From assembly GCF_024586455.1 (NCBI RefSeq), contig NW_026089623.1, positions 124,001 to 188,000 of the forward strand: a stretch of DNA of 64,000 bases, given 5' to 3'. Position numbers and translations under genes: made by a program. The notes beneath the pieces were generated by a model. It saw only the letters and a list, made by a program, of their open reading frames with translations, ran no database searches and was not told where the DNA came from. Shown here piece by piece: positions 21,421 through 33,060 of this stretch. Numbering within the stretch: position 1 is the first letter of the stretch; each line of letters starts with the position of its first letter. This DNA is from Bactrocera neohumeralis (Eukaryota; Arthropoda; Insecta; Diptera; Tephritidae).

Positions 21421-22139
21421 TCATGAGGTGGTTCGAACAAAAGTGAATTTTTACAAAATATCTTCGGATTGGAGTTTTTAAATATCATTTTTGAAAATTT
21501 GGAGAAATAAAAGTATTTGTTACATCCAAAGCAGTTACCTTACTGTGAGAGTGACACGTCGCTAGACAAAGCTAGAAAAGTGCATCTTTAAATTCTATCA
21601 CTATTTTTAAGAAAGATGTAAGCCAAAAGATATAAGACAAATTCATAGACTGAAGAGTATTCGAGTAAAAATTAATATTTTTCATTGTTATTCAGATTAT
21701 TTCATTGTGAGTGTACAACTCTTTATCTTTTATAATAAATTTTGTTGAAGTTTTTTTCAAATATCGTAGGTCATTGTATAGGAAATATCTTTAAGTTTAA
21801 TAAACTTTTTGAATTTTTTTGTTTCAGCCGAAATCATGTCAGCAGTTGGGGCACTTTTTTTTTGGCACCTCCGAAAACAGCTCATAACTCCGTTATTTTT
21901 CAACATTTTTGTAACAAAATCTTAAAATATTGCTAAAAATATACCTTATTACGTTCAAAGAAGTTCAAAATATTCAATATCGTACTTTGTCTTAAAAACA
22001 TTCACGAAAGTCGCCTAATTTTTCATGCGTTATACTAGTATAGCCCCTTAATGGAATTATCAAGTATTAAAGCACTACTAATTGATGAGTATTTACATTT
22101 TCTAATTAAGTATCCTATGCCAACAATAATATGTAAAAA
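21421..22139. other. No gene seen
   Basis: AT-rich sequence; no family or motif recognised. Confidence 0.4.
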
Positions 22140-23222
22140 CAAGTAAGGAAGGGCTAAGTTCGTGTGTCACCGAACATTTTATACTCTCGCATGATAAAGT
22201 GATAATCGAGATTTCATTATACGTCATTTACATATTTTTCAAATACCGTATTTTTGTAAAGTTTTATTCCGCTGTCATCATTGGTTCCTAATGTACTATA
22301 TATTATACAGAGAAGGCAACAGATGGAATTCAAAATAGCGTTATATTGGAAGAAGGCGTGGTTGTGAACCGATTTCACCTATATTTCGTACATGTCATCA
22401 GGGTGTTAAGAAAATATTATATACCGAATTTCATTGAAATCGGTCTAGTAGTTCCTGAGATATGGTTTTTGGTCCATAAGTGGGCGAGGCCACGCCCATT
22501 TTCAATTTTTAAAAAACGCCTGTGTGCAGCTTCCTTCTGCAATTTCTTCCGTAAAATTTAGTGCTTCTGACGTTTTTTGTTAGTCGGTTAACGCACTTTT
22601 AGTGATATTCAACATAACCTTTGTATGGGAGGTGGGCGTGGTTATTATCCGATTTATTCCATTTTTGAACTGTATGTGGAAATGCCTGAAGAAAACGACT
22701 CCGTAGAGTTTGGTTGACATAGCTATAGTAGTATATATAGTATAGAGATACGTACAAAAAACTTAGTAGGGGGCGGGGCCACTCCCACTTTTCCAAAAAA
22801 AATACGTCCAAATATGCCTCTCCCAAATGCGATCCCTTGTGCCAAATTTCACTTTAATATCTTTATTTATGGCTTAGTTATGACACTTTATAGGTTTTCG
22901 GTTTCCGCCATTTTGTGGGCGTGGCAGTGGGCCGATTTGGCCCATCTTCGAACTTAACCTTCTTATGGAGCCAAGGAATACGTGTACCAAGTTTCATCAT
23001 GATATCTCAATTTTTACTCAAGTTACAGCTTGCACGGACGGACGGACAGACGGACGGAGGGACAGACAGACATCCGGATTTCGACTCTACTCGTCACCCT
23101 GATCACTTTGGTATATATAACCCTATATCTGACTCTTTTAGTTTTAGGACTTACAAACAACCGTTATGTGAACAAAACTATAATACTCTCCTTAGCAACA
23201 TTGTTGCGAGAGTATAATAAAA
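22140..23222. repeat. 1.1-kb dispersed-repeat-like unit with short inverted ends
   Basis: The left part contains TTTTATACTCTCGCATG and the right end TTGCGAGAGTATAATAAAA, inverted relative to each other. The interior has 'GGGCGTGGC' and 'CCACGCCC' blocks and a GGAC/GACA-rich run (23034-23070). This style of repeat is widespread in fly genomes, but I cannot name the family. No coding capacity. Confidence 0.5.
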
Positions 23223-23319
23223 AATCACAGTTGATGGGCGCTAGAAAAATTATCACCAAAACTTACTCTTCAACTCTTATTGCGTAAGACTTATGTAAAA
23301 CTCACCGCATAAAATCACA

Positions 23320-23868
23320 GCCAGTGAAAAACGCTACTCCCTTCCTTCCTTTTCCTTCCTCATCGGCAAAATGTGTGCACAGTGAAAAACGTGGTAAAAA
23401 CGCAGAAATCAGCCATCTTTGTTTGTTTACATTTGAACAATGTTGCCATTGCCCAATACGCATATATAGTTTTGAGCACAGCTTTGTTTTCAATTACAAT
23501 TTTTTACAATATACAATATCAAAACTGAAAACAAACTATTAAAAATAGTTTACATATTTATAAAAAATAGCGTTCGACTCTGATTTTGAGTTATTTTATG
23601 AAAATTTCAAACATTTTGAAACATATTGAACAGATTGAATTATAAAAGTTGATAATTACTATAATATATCGATATTGGCAACCCTGCGTTGTGAGAGAGC
23701 AGTCAGCTGACACGTTTCCACGGCAAAAATCCAAATGTCGTGAATTCTCACGTCATACCACGTCAAAGAGAGAAGGGAGTAGCGTTTTTCACTGTGCAGT
23801 TACATTGCGCGCCCATAAGATAGGTCGTGGCAGCTGACACGAGCCACGATTCTACGTTTTTCACTGGC
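23320..23868. mobile_element. MITE with inner and outer inverted repeats
   Basis: The outer ends are GCCAGTGAAAAACG and CGTTTTTCACTGGC. An inner inverted pair pairs AGTGAAAAACGCTACTCCC (near 23323) with GGGAGTAGCGTTTTTCACT (near 23778). The arrangement suggests two related short elements, one inside the other. No target duplication is evident. Confidence 0.55.
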
Positions 23869-24109
23869 TAGCCTATAACTGTTATTCTGTGTGCAATAAA
23901 ATTTATGAAATAACTCTCGTTTTGTAATCAAAAAATAAATTTCTACTTAAATGTAAAGTTTATTTTGTGAGGGAAAAATATACATTTTGTTTGTAAATAT
24001 CAATAGATTTAAAAATAAAAAAAAAAAAATAATTTAGTTTCATAACAACACAGTGAGGATGAATTATACTAGTATGACATTAAATAAATGAAAAAGCGAG
24101 TGGTATATT

Positions 24110-24365
24110 TTCAATCTTCTGCGTTGTAAGCTATTGCCCAGCAGTTGAATCGCAAATATATTTTCATGATTCTCAAAAGGGAAGAGGTAAGGTCTACTAA
24201 ATTCGCGATTGTTTCGTTGACAGTGAACAACTTTAGATCCCGGTGGAGGACATCCTTTCTCACATAGAGCCCACTCCGTGGTGTGCAGAACTTTATTTTG
24301 AAAAAATATGAATTACTTTTAAATTTGAATCGCCGCAATACCGTAGATTTGAATGCCACGTGTCC
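24110..24365 (-). pseudogene. Jockey-clade LINE ORF2, C-terminal piece
   Basis: The minus frame reads GLYVRKDVLHRDLKLFTVNE. This matches the end of Jockey ORF2, where a 'PWYVRN..LHRDL..PTVNE' block follows the reverse transcriptase. It belongs with the pieces at 24700-24918, 30185-31290 and 32280-33060 as one dismembered element. Confidence 0.7.
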
Positions 24366-24475
24366 AAAGCGGCCTATATATTAGCAATTTATTATTCAGA
24401 CTGAGGCAGGATTTTGGCCTAAGGAGGCAGTATAGCTGCGCCAACTTTAATCTAAGCTGAGTTAGTTTTATTTTT

Positions 24476-24527
24476 AAGTGATCCAGTGGCGTAGCTACAA
24501 CATCCTAGCTACGCCACTGAAGTGATC
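24476..24527. mobile_element. 36-bp hAT-like remnant with 8-bp target duplication
   Basis: AAGTGATC (24476-24483 and 24520-24527) flanks 36 bp made of CAGTGGCGTAGCTAC, a short spacer, and its reverse complement GTAGCTACGCCACTG-type end. Only the two termini are left. The 8-bp duplication is what hAT transposase leaves. The insertion lies inside the Jockey LINE remains. Confidence 0.85.
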
Positions 24528-24699
24528 ATTTTAAGTGCGCCTTTTCGGTACTGATACCAATGTTCCATTTGGTGAGCTACGGTTCTAGGACAATTTGTTC
24601 CATATGCAGTTCTCTGGAAGCAGTATTAGGGTTGCCACTTGATGCTAGCAGTGCAGTATCATCAGCTTAGGTTGCGTGATTATGGAGTCAGAGTTGACC

Positions 24700-24918
24700 A
24701 CTGGAAGGTCTGCTGTATAAAGAACTCACCGACTCAAGAAACAACCGGTTCAGCACCAAGGCATTGGCTATTTTTCCTTTAATTTGAATAATAGGCCTAG
24801 ATGCAAGACTTTGTCAAATACTCGTACTTGGCGGACATCAGGGAAAACAGCAGAGCAATATTTATAATTTTCCATAGCATCAGTCATAAAGTGTTCTACC
24901 CTATTACATTGTATAACT
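24700..24918 (-). pseudogene. Jockey-clade LINE reverse transcriptase, part 2
   Basis: Minus-strand pieces include CCFPDVRQVRVFDKVLHLGL, the RT block normally reading 'C..FLDV.QAFDKVWH.GLL' in Jockey elements. Its upstream half lies at 30185-30840, on the other side of the R1 insertion. Confidence 0.7.
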
Positions 24919-25429
24919 GTGCCAAGCAATTTCACTCATTCGTTAGTTGACTGTCAACGCGGATAGACGTGCGTGCGCATCGTTGCGATATTTTCTTAGT
25001 GTGTTTTTCGGTGATTTTTCGTCGGTCGTTTGTTTACGCTGTTTTGCAGGCACCGTTATTGCCTGGCGCGTGTGTGGTTCCAGTGTAGCTCCATGTTGTT
25101 GGTACTCTTGCTGACTGAACTGCCTGCCAGTAGTTCTGTGGTGAGCATCTGGCGGTTAGTTGGTTCGGTGTCAGAAGAGTCTGGACAGGATTGCCCTAAG
25201 CGTGCAAGCGTCTGTCCAGCGTTGGAGATTGCGACTCCTGTAAGGACCAACGGTCGTAACAGCATTTCCGTTTAAGCCCACGGTGCGATTCGGTACAGCG
25301 CCACATCGGTCGACTCCGGACCGTTACGGGGACTTTGTCCGGCCGGCGGCCAATTGAGTGGCCTTAGTCCGACCACTGGTTGGGGTTGTGGGCTGTGCCA
25401 CCGCGAGCACGCCATAATCGACCGCTTGG

Positions 25430-26685
25430 GTGGTCGCTGTTATTGAGTGGGCCCTTGCGTGGGTTGCACTTTTCAGCGCGTTCAGATGCACGCACCTGGA
25501 GAGCAGCTGCTCCAAAGTCTTTCTGTCCTTGAACGGAGTAGGCGTCGCGAAGGAGGGCGCTGCGAAAGCTGTCACTCGTGTCGCGAGTGGCAATAAAGAG
25601 GGAACGCGGGCTCTTCCAAGGGGAGATGTTGTTGTTGGGGGTGGGGCAGTCAGCCATGTGGCGGCTGCAAAACGAATTACTGGGGAGCTCAATGAGGTGG
25701 TCTTTGAGGCCAAGAGCTTTGATAGGGGGACCGCGAAGGAGCTGTTGGAGCTTGCCTCAAAGTACGAGGCGCTCCTGATGACGGTTATTACCGAAAATGC
25801 ACATCTTCGCGGTCAGGTAGATGCCCTTAGGGGTAGTTGTGGGAGGCCCTCCTCTTCGGCGCCGAGCAGGTCAATGCCGGCTCCGTCGGCACCGATGCCT
25901 GCGCCACCAGCACCTGTGCTGGAGGCAATCGCACCGGTTACGCCGAAGCCTGTGGAAACCTGGTCGGTCGTGGTCAGGAGTAAGGGGCCCGTAACTTCCT
26001 CTAAGGAAGTTATTAATGAAGTAGTGAAGGAGGTGGGTCCCTCACTTGGAGTAAGGATCCACGAGGTTAGGCCAATCAAGGGTGGCGGGGCGGTTATTCG
26101 CACTCCCTCTGTCTTAGAGAGAGAGAGAGAGTGGCGAATAACAAAAAATTCGGGGAGGTGGGGTTGGACGTCTCTGTCAACCGGAAGTTGGGTCTTCGGG
26201 TGGTGGTCCAGGGGGTCCATACGGAGATCCCCCATGAAGAATTCATGGAGGAACTACTTCGGCTGAACCTCCAGGACTTCAGCCCGGCGTTCCAGAGGTC
26301 GGACGTGAGGATAGTCAGTCGCCCCTGGAAGGTGACCGCTGACGGTAGCACCAATGTCGTCCTGGAGGGTACGGACAAATTGATGTCCGCCCTCTTGGAG
26401 GCAGGTCGGTGCTACATAAAGTGGTTCTCCTTTAGGGTGCGACCGGATAGCCCCGTCGCAGGCTGCTTCCGATGTATGGGATTTGACCACAGGGTGCGTG
26501 AATGTAGGGCTTTAGCAGATGTCTGCCGGAGGTGCGGTCAAGAAGGCCACAAAGCTGCCAGTTGCGTCAATGCACCCCATTGTCGCAACTGCGAGTTTAA
26601 GGGTAGGTCAGCTGGGCATCTAATGATGTCAGCTGTCTGCCCTATATATTGTGGCATTGTTGAGCGCGCCCTCGCCAGACACTGA
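25430..26685 (+). CDS. R1 ORF1 (gag-like), with frameshift in a GA repeat
   Basis: An Ala/Val-rich N-terminal part and a Pro/Ala-rich linker are followed by TWSVVVRSKGPVTS and IKGGGAVIRTPSVLERER. A run of GA repeats (about 26117-26133) then shifts the frame, and the ORF continues VANNKKFGEVGLDV to CFRCMGFDHRVREC, CRRCGQEGHKAASC and a third CCHC-type knuckle. Three knuckles at the C-terminus are the R1-clade gag pattern, and the protein is expected to bind element RNA. The true start is unclear because no good ATG begins the first frame. The stop TGA overlaps the ORF2 start as TGATG at 26683-26687. Confidence 0.75.
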
Positions 26686-29679
26686 TGGGTGGGATTTTCC
26701 AGCTCAACTGTCAGGGCTCTTATGCCGTAATGTGTGAGTTGGGGGGTTGCATGGTTGAGGGTGGTTGCAGTATTGCTCTACTCCAGGAGCCCTACGCCAC
26801 CAATGGTGTGGTTCGGGGTCTTCCTGGGGGTTTTAAGGTCTTCACTGACCTTAGAGCTAACGCTGCAATAGTTGTGAATAATCCACGCTACGATTGCGTA
26901 GTTGTGGATTCTTCACAACTGGGTATATGTTTAGCAATAGAAGGGGAGTTCGGTAGGATGATTGTCGCTAGTATTTACTGTAAATATAGCGAGCCCCTAG
27001 AGCCCTACCTGGGCTACATGGATAAGCTACTACTACTTGCGAGTAGTAGCCCATTTATCCTAGGGTTGGATGCGAATGCCTCGTCCTCGATGTGGTTTAG
27101 TAAAGTATCCCGGCATTCGTTTGGATACCAAAGCCACAGTCGAGGCGAGGCATTAAGCGAATGGGTGGTGGCTAAAAGCCTCCACATTTTGAATGAGCCG
27201 AGCGAATGGTATACGTTTGATGGGCCTGGGGGCGTGAGCGACATCGACGTGACGCTTATGAATGAGGCAGCAAGTAGGGCTTTTAGTGTTAGGTGGGAGG
27301 TTAGGGGGGGTGGGGATTGAGTGATCATAATTTGATTCAAATTATGGTTACTTCTCGATCCCCTCCCCCGCCTTATGTGAGTCCATTGCGGCGATGGCGT
27401 ACCACTGGTACTGACTGGAACCAATATGGACTCTCGGTTAGGGAAGCGGTATTTTAAATACCGCTTAGTGAATTTGTTGAGTTGGGAGTTGACGAGCAGA
27501 TTGCTCGTCTCTATGAGGTTGTTTGGGGGGTTAATGATGGGGTTTTTCGTAGGTATGACTGTTCTAAGGTTAGTAAAATCAAATGGTCAAATGGAGGACT
27601 GTTAGGCGATTGAGGCGAAAGTTTCAACGCGCCCGACGGACCAATTCTGATAGGCTGTCCCAGCTTAGGTACGAATTTAGTTGTGCGGATAGGGAATATA
27701 AAGAGATGTTGGTGAAAATCAAAGAAGAGGAGTGGAGGAGCTTTGTTAGGGAAAATAGGAACGATCCCTGGGGTCAGGTCTATAGGATCTGCCGGGGTCG
27801 TAGGAGGGAGGATGTCACCTCTCTTCGCGTCGGTGACACCTTGTTATCGTCGTGGAGAGAGTGTGCGGGGGTTCTGTTAGGTGAGTTCTTTCCTAGGTCG
27901 GAGGTGCAGGTACCTCAAGCACAAGAGGTGCCTGTCCCTCCATTAGATGATGGGGAGTTGGGGTACGCCTTTGGCCTGGTTAGGTCTAAACGGTCCCCAG
28001 GTTTTGATGGTTTGAACGGAGAGATGTGTAAAAGCTTATGGAAGTTCATTCCGGAATACCTGGAGGCCATTTATGATAAGTGCGTCTGGGAGGGATACTT
28101 TCCACGCGAGTGGAAAAGTGCTAGGGTTGTTCCTCTCCTGAAGTCCCCTGATAAGGTCAGGAGCGATCCTCGATCTTATCGGGGCATCAGTCTCGTTCCA
28201 GTACTTGGAAAAGTGCTGGAAAGAGTCATGGTGGAACGGCTTCAGGAGCTAACGCGGGGTATGTGGTCGGATAGGCAGTTTGGGTTCAGGAAAGGACGCA
28301 GTATAGAGGTGCGTGGTTCTACGTACAGAATGTCGTTAGGGAGAATGTCAACAAGTATGTCCTTGGCATATTTGTTGACTTCAAGGGGGCGTTTGACTAC
28401 CTAAGCTGGGATCGAGTGGTGCAACGGCTGGAGGAGCTTGGCTGTCCGGAAATTTCTCTTTGGCGGAGTTATTTTTCGGACAGAAAGGCCTCTCTTGTCG
28501 GCATGAATGGAAGTGTGGAGATTGGAGTGGTTCGTAGCTGCCCGCAGGGTTCCATCTGTGGTCCATACATTTGGAATCTTATGATGGACACTCTGCTTGG
28601 GCAGCTCGAGCCACTCTGTAAGTGTTGTGCATATGCGGACGACCTTCTTCTTATGGTTGAAGGTCGCTCGAGGTCTGAATTAGAGCGGGCGGGAGGAGAT
28701 CTCTTAGAGATTGTTAATTCTTGGGGTTTAGGTGTGGGGGTGGACATATCGTCCACCGATTGTCCGTGTGAATGGGGTCAGCATCAGGTATGTGACGCAA
28801 GTCAAATATCTGGGACTGACCATGAGTGAAAGGATGTGTTTTACTCCACACTTGGCGAATGTGAAGGAGCGACTGCAGGCAACGGTTGGCAAAATACGAC
28901 GGATTTTGAGGAGCGATTGGGGCCTCGGACGTCGTGCTGTCCGCACCATATATCGTGGCTTGTTTGTGGCCTGTGCCACTTATGGAGCCCCTGTATAATG
29001 GGGGACAGCCACGACTGTCTGGGGGTCTCAAAAACTCCTCTCAATCCAGCGTTGCATGATGCTTGCTTGTTTGCCTGTATGTCGCACTGTCTCAACGGAT
29101 GCGATGCAGGTCTTGTTAGGTGCACCCCCTCTTGACCTGATTGTCATACAGCGTGCTGTTGCATTAAGGTTAAGAAGGGGCTTGAGTGTGTCATTGCTGC
29201 GGAATGACTGGATTTCTGACGATGATGTGGAGAGGGAGGGATATCTAGGGAGCAAGAGGCTCCTAGATGATAGGGTTAGGTGTAGATGGCAAGGACGTTG
29301 GGACAATAGTCCTAACGGCCGAGTGACGTACGAGTACATTCGGGACGTGGGGTTCGTTGTGGATAACCCAGACTTCAGATTTTGTCTGAGTCTGGGTTTC
29401 CTGCTTACGGGTCATTGGCCTCGGAATGCATTTTTGCATCAGAGGCACCTATCGGATACGTCGGGGTGTTTTTGTGGGGCAGTTTTAGAAAACTGGTCGC
29501 ATTTAATTGCGGAGTGCCCAATGTACTCGGACATTAGGGATCTGGGTGGTATGGGGATTAGCTGGACTGATGGACGATTAGATGCTAGTGGTGTGATCTC
29601 CACTAGTCGGAATACCGAACAGTTAGGGTCGTTTGCGCGTGAATTATTTAAGCAGCGAAGGCGGTTAGCTGGAAATTAG
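26685..29679 (+). pseudogene. R1 ORF2: endonuclease and reverse transcriptase, several frame breaks
   Basis: The start ATG overlaps the ORF1 stop. The endonuclease shows FQLNCQGSYAVM, LLQEPYA, LGLDANASSSMW, SDIDVTL and SDHN. A break in a G-run near 27305 follows, with stops near 27457. The RT runs from about 27583: KRSPGFDGLNGEMCK, YRGISLVPVLGKVLE, DRQFGFRKGRS, then after another break IFVDFKGAFDYLSW, CPQGSICGP and YADD. Further breaks near 28760 and 28998 precede the C-terminal CFCGAVLENWSHLIAECP (CCHC-like). Catalytic residues persist, so the breaks are recent or are sequence errors. Confidence 0.8.
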
Positions 29680-30184
29680 GGTTAGTTTCTGTATGATTGG
29701 TGTGTAAGTGATGTGTGTATGGGGTCCAACCCCTGGTCACCAGTCCAGAGCCGTATGGAAGCTCAACTGGTAGTAGTTTCGGCTACGAGGTCTGACCGGA
29801 GACTTAATTCTGGTACCACGGGGAGCAGGAGCCCTTGGAGTTCGCTCCAACCTGCTCGTGCGGACTGGCCCCTCGGGGAGTATCGTGGTGGTTGTGGTTA
29901 AAACCCAAATCGCGGGAAGAACTGACTTTGTCTTTGAATGTGGAGTTGCATTGCAACCGGGTGCCGGACCCAAAGCACGGCAGAGGTTTTAGATGGGCCT
30001 CGAACCCTACCAAGGTGGTTAGTGTGTCCATTCCACACTGCCAATTGGTACTGAAAATGCTTTGCATTCTCAGGGCGCTGATCAACGCATTGATTTGATC
30101 CGCTGTGCTTTTGAGCGCCGTGGAGTAAGGCTGTCGTCAGCAGGTGCCCACGTAAAACACACCGGACGTTGTGCCAAGCAATTT

Positions 30185-30840
30185 TCTGAAGCCAAACTGA
30201 TAATTCGGAATAAGCTGTTTGCCTTCCATAACCGGCAAAAGCCTTCGTAAAAATTTTCTTTCGAATACTTTCGAGATAATTACCCGTAGACTAATTGATC
30301 AATAAGAATTAACTAGATGTTCAGGTTTTCCGAGTTTAGTTGACAATCATGCTGATTACGTTTTCGGTTAACGCTTTAAGTGCAAACGCATTAATTCTGT
30401 CATAACCTGGTGACTTTTTGTTTGATCTCCTCGTGCACTTCTACAGCATCTATTTCAGCAGTTGGAAATTTCATTTCTCAAGCAACATCAAAAAAATCAC
30501 CAAACTCGTTAGGAGTAAAGGTGTTTTGGAGGTGTGTGGCAAACACTTCAGCTTTCTTTGTATTGGCTCTGCATCAATAGCCATCGCTGTTAAAAGTTGG
30601 TGGGCATCTAGATATCGGCTTATTGTTTTGTCTAGTCGCATTCTAAAGATTATTTACTGTATCTCCTGGTTTGTTAGCAACCAGAAACGTCTCTACGGAC
30701 TTGTTGCGCAATTTCCAGAGAACATGCTTCAGCTCCTTTGTGGCACAATTGGGAAGTTTTTTATCACGTGTACCGGCGTATTTAGCAGAACTGCGCTGTG
30801 ATGAGAGGAGATCCGAACAACTGGTAGAGCGTATGTTCAT
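30185..30840 (-). pseudogene. Jockey-clade LINE ORF2, linker and reverse transcriptase part 1
   Basis: The minus strand gives KKAEVFATHLQNTFTPNEF (the segment before the Jockey RT), FPTAEIDAVEVHEEIK, and further down IFTKAFAGYGRQTAYSEL. It is interrupted by stops. It is continuous with 24700-24918 once the R1 insertion is removed. Confidence 0.7.
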
Positions 30841-30959
30841 TGAATTAAAACCTTTCGAAAAAGCAAAATCAAGAACGTCTGGAATTTTGTTAGGTCAGAT
30901 TTCTTTGTTCCTTTGTGCCAAATGCAATTCAAAAGTGCTCTACCTTTGGTATTCGTGAT

Positions 30960-31299
30960 CCAAAAACCCACCACATGTTTTTGGCATTACAGTTACCACC
31001 CCCAATGAATTCGCCGTTTGTCGCAGAAAACATTACCATTGCTATCTGAACCCAAGGATATTGAAAAGGTTGAAATTCCGTGGGAGAAATACCAGATTTT
31101 ATAAAAACTTCAGCTTCCCCTTTGCCATTTCCCCTAGGGTGATTTGACTTTATAAGATCATACCTTGCAATTTTAAAATATGACCGATCAAAGTGAATTT
31201 CTGCTAACGGTAGAACATCGATGATGCTAGTTTTGATATAGCCTTGCTTTTACATAAACCGTTGGCATTCCATATGTCTTACTCGCATTTATTAATTGA
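30960..31299 (-). pseudogene. Jockey-clade LINE ORF2 endonuclease
   Basis: Pieces in order from 31290 down are an N-terminal WNANGL block, SYFKIARYDLIKSNHPRG, then GGGNCNAKNMWW near 31000 (the GGDFNAKH-type catalytic block). DVLDFAFSKGFNS-type and SDHSAVL-type segments follow near 30900-30800. The right side is cut by Helitron copy A. Confidence 0.7.
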
Positions 31300-32155
31300 C
31301 TAGAGGACCCGTCCACGCTTCACTGTAGCTGATACATAGATAATAATATTATCTACATATATGATATCTATTAGTTGAATTTTTGTGAAGCAACTTGTGT
31401 TAGTTTACAAAAAAATGGATCATAAGGCATTTCATGTGTTAGTAAAGCATTGCTTTTTGGGGAACAATACTGTTGAATTTGGGCTCAGGGAAATCCACCG
31501 TTGAAAAGATTTTTTCTAAGCTGGAAAAAGGCGAATTGAGCACCGAGGACAATGATGTTCTAAAGATTCGAAAGCTATGTGCAAAATGGAAGCCTCGCAA
31601 GTTCATAATCCAATAAAAACAACGAATAACTGATTCTGAGAAGTGTTTGAGCGCTCTTTAATAGTAATTTTTGCGTCGGTGTGTTTCAATAGAAACATAG
31701 CTCTATCATTTCCCTCTGGAGTCCAATCGACTGTCATTATAGTGGACTGCACATGATGAACCGGTTCTCAGGTGTGGAAAGACGAAAAGTCCGTTGGAAA
31801 GGTTATGACATCAGTCTTTTGGGATGCACGTGGTATAATACATACTCAACGACTGATTACTGAGCAAGTTACAATAGCACTGCGTATTTGGTTGCAGTTC
31901 TTTTCTACTATTACAAATACTTAGCAATTGTATTATTTTTGAAGAAGAATCTGTTTAAAATTGTACGCATATATTCAAATGATTCCTACAAACATGAATT
32001 TTGATTAAATGCTTTTGATTTAAAATATAATTTTTGTATTTATGAGTTGTATTAAATTTTGACATAAAGAGATAAAAGGTATCCAAATCGGTTCAGCCGT
32101 TCTTGAGTTATAAATGGTGTAACTAACACAACTTTCTTTTATATATATACATAGA
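31300..32155 (-). mobile_element. Short Helitron, copy A, carrying a mariner piece
   Basis: On the minus strand it starts TCTATGTATATATATAAAAG (32155), includes CAAGAACGGCTGAACCGAT, and ends GGACGGGTCCTCTAG|T (31300). The end hairpin GGAC/GTCC plus CTAG is the Helitron 3' signature. The insertion is between A and T. The 856-bp element encodes no Rep. It contains a mariner transposase relic (31410-31870) that is also present in copy B, and it interrupts the Jockey LINE between gag and endonuclease. Confidence 0.8.
31410..31870 (+). pseudogene. mariner transposase relic inside Helitron A
   Basis: Plus-strand broken frames read STVEKIFSKLEKGELSTED (the N-terminal 'W..+F..GD.S.ED' block of mariner), RKLCAKW, DSEKCLSAL and GKVMTSVFWDARGIIHTQ (the conserved mariner block before the second catalytic Asp). 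Heavy decay and internal deletion. It resembles the mauritiana group. Family knowledge supports the call. Confidence 0.75.
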
Positions 32156-32279
32156 TATAATGAGTTGAATATTGATTTGAGTAAATGGAACAGTCATCTG
32201 CAATACTATTAGCAGAATAAGCACTTCGACTTTTTTCAATATTGATTCATCATTAACGACTGACGAGGACATGAGAAGG

Positions 32280-33060
32280 GTTACATGACTGTACATCAGG
32301 GCCGTTCCGTTTATTCCTTGTAATTTAAAAAATCGTTGGGCTGTTTGCTTGTATACTTTGCACCCTCTGTAGAATGCGGTGGGCTCATCTCCACAGTGCT
32401 GCTGTTTGCTGTTTGATGATCTAAATTTTCTTAGTAGTTCGACACATAAAACTGCACGACAAAGTCTTTAGGAATTTTGTTTTTTGTTTACGTTGGGCTC
32501 AAGATCAATAAAAAATTATTACATTGATGTTTTTGTTAAATAATTTGTGTCATTAGTGAGGGTGACGATCTACATGTCCTTGCTTGGCAAGTTCACTCTT
32601 GATGCATTCCAGAGGAGTTGTATAATGAAAACTTTTAGCACTGATATATACATACGTACGTTTCTCTTTCATTTGATATGTTTTGAAATCTACTTTAGCA
32701 TCAGTGAGAACTCTTACTACTTTTCTATAACCATCACTATCATTAAAGTGCGATCTATGCCTGACTTGTAGGAACACGTATCTTTACCTACAGCTTCCTA
32801 AATCTTGGTTAACATGCCTATAATATTACTTAAGTTATCCACAAAATTTGTGGCGGTGGTGGTGGAGAACTTTCAACCAGCAATACGTAGCCGCTTGAGA
32901 ACTGGAATTTTCCGAAATAGTTTTTGCTTTTTGACGCATTTCCCCTTGTTTTTCTGATGAATCAGTGCCAGAATTTTCTATATCTGAGTACATTGGGACT
33001 CACTTTTTATCTGCTGCCTTCAGAGATATCCTTTTGCGTTTAGAGGGAGCTGTCAGCCAT
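32280..33060 (-). pseudogene. Jockey-clade LINE ORF1 (gag) relic
   Basis: The minus strand reads LTDAKVDFKTYQMKEKRTY and FHYTTPLECIKSELAKQGH. These match the segment (PRE_C2HC-like) before the zinc knuckles of Jockey gag. QQHCGDEPTAFYRGCKVYK follows, a decayed last CCHC knuckle. Together with 24110-31299 this gives gag followed by ORF2 in the right order and strand. Confidence 0.65.

Larger units (their letters stand above)
24933..30169 (+). mobile_element. R1-clade LINE, near full length
   Basis: TGTGCCAAGCAATTT occurs exactly at both sides (24918-24932 and 30170-30184). Removing the 5,237-bp element and one copy of the repeat rejoins a Jockey reverse transcriptase frame. The element has a 5' UTR, a gag-like ORF1 with three zinc knuckles, an overlapping ORF2, and a 3' UTR without an obvious poly-A tail. 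The R1 clade is indicated by RT blocks (SCPQGSICGPYIWNLMMD and CCAYADDLLLMVEG) and the ORF order. It is not in 28S rDNA here. Confidence 0.85.

Noticed and set aside
23030..23287. Open frame with repeated RTDRRTEGQTD
   Set aside because: Product of a GGAC/GACA-rich stretch in a non-coding repeat.
24933..30169. Calling the R1 element an rDNA insertion
   Set aside because: Flanking DNA is a Jockey LINE, not 28S rRNA; the clade name does not fix the target.
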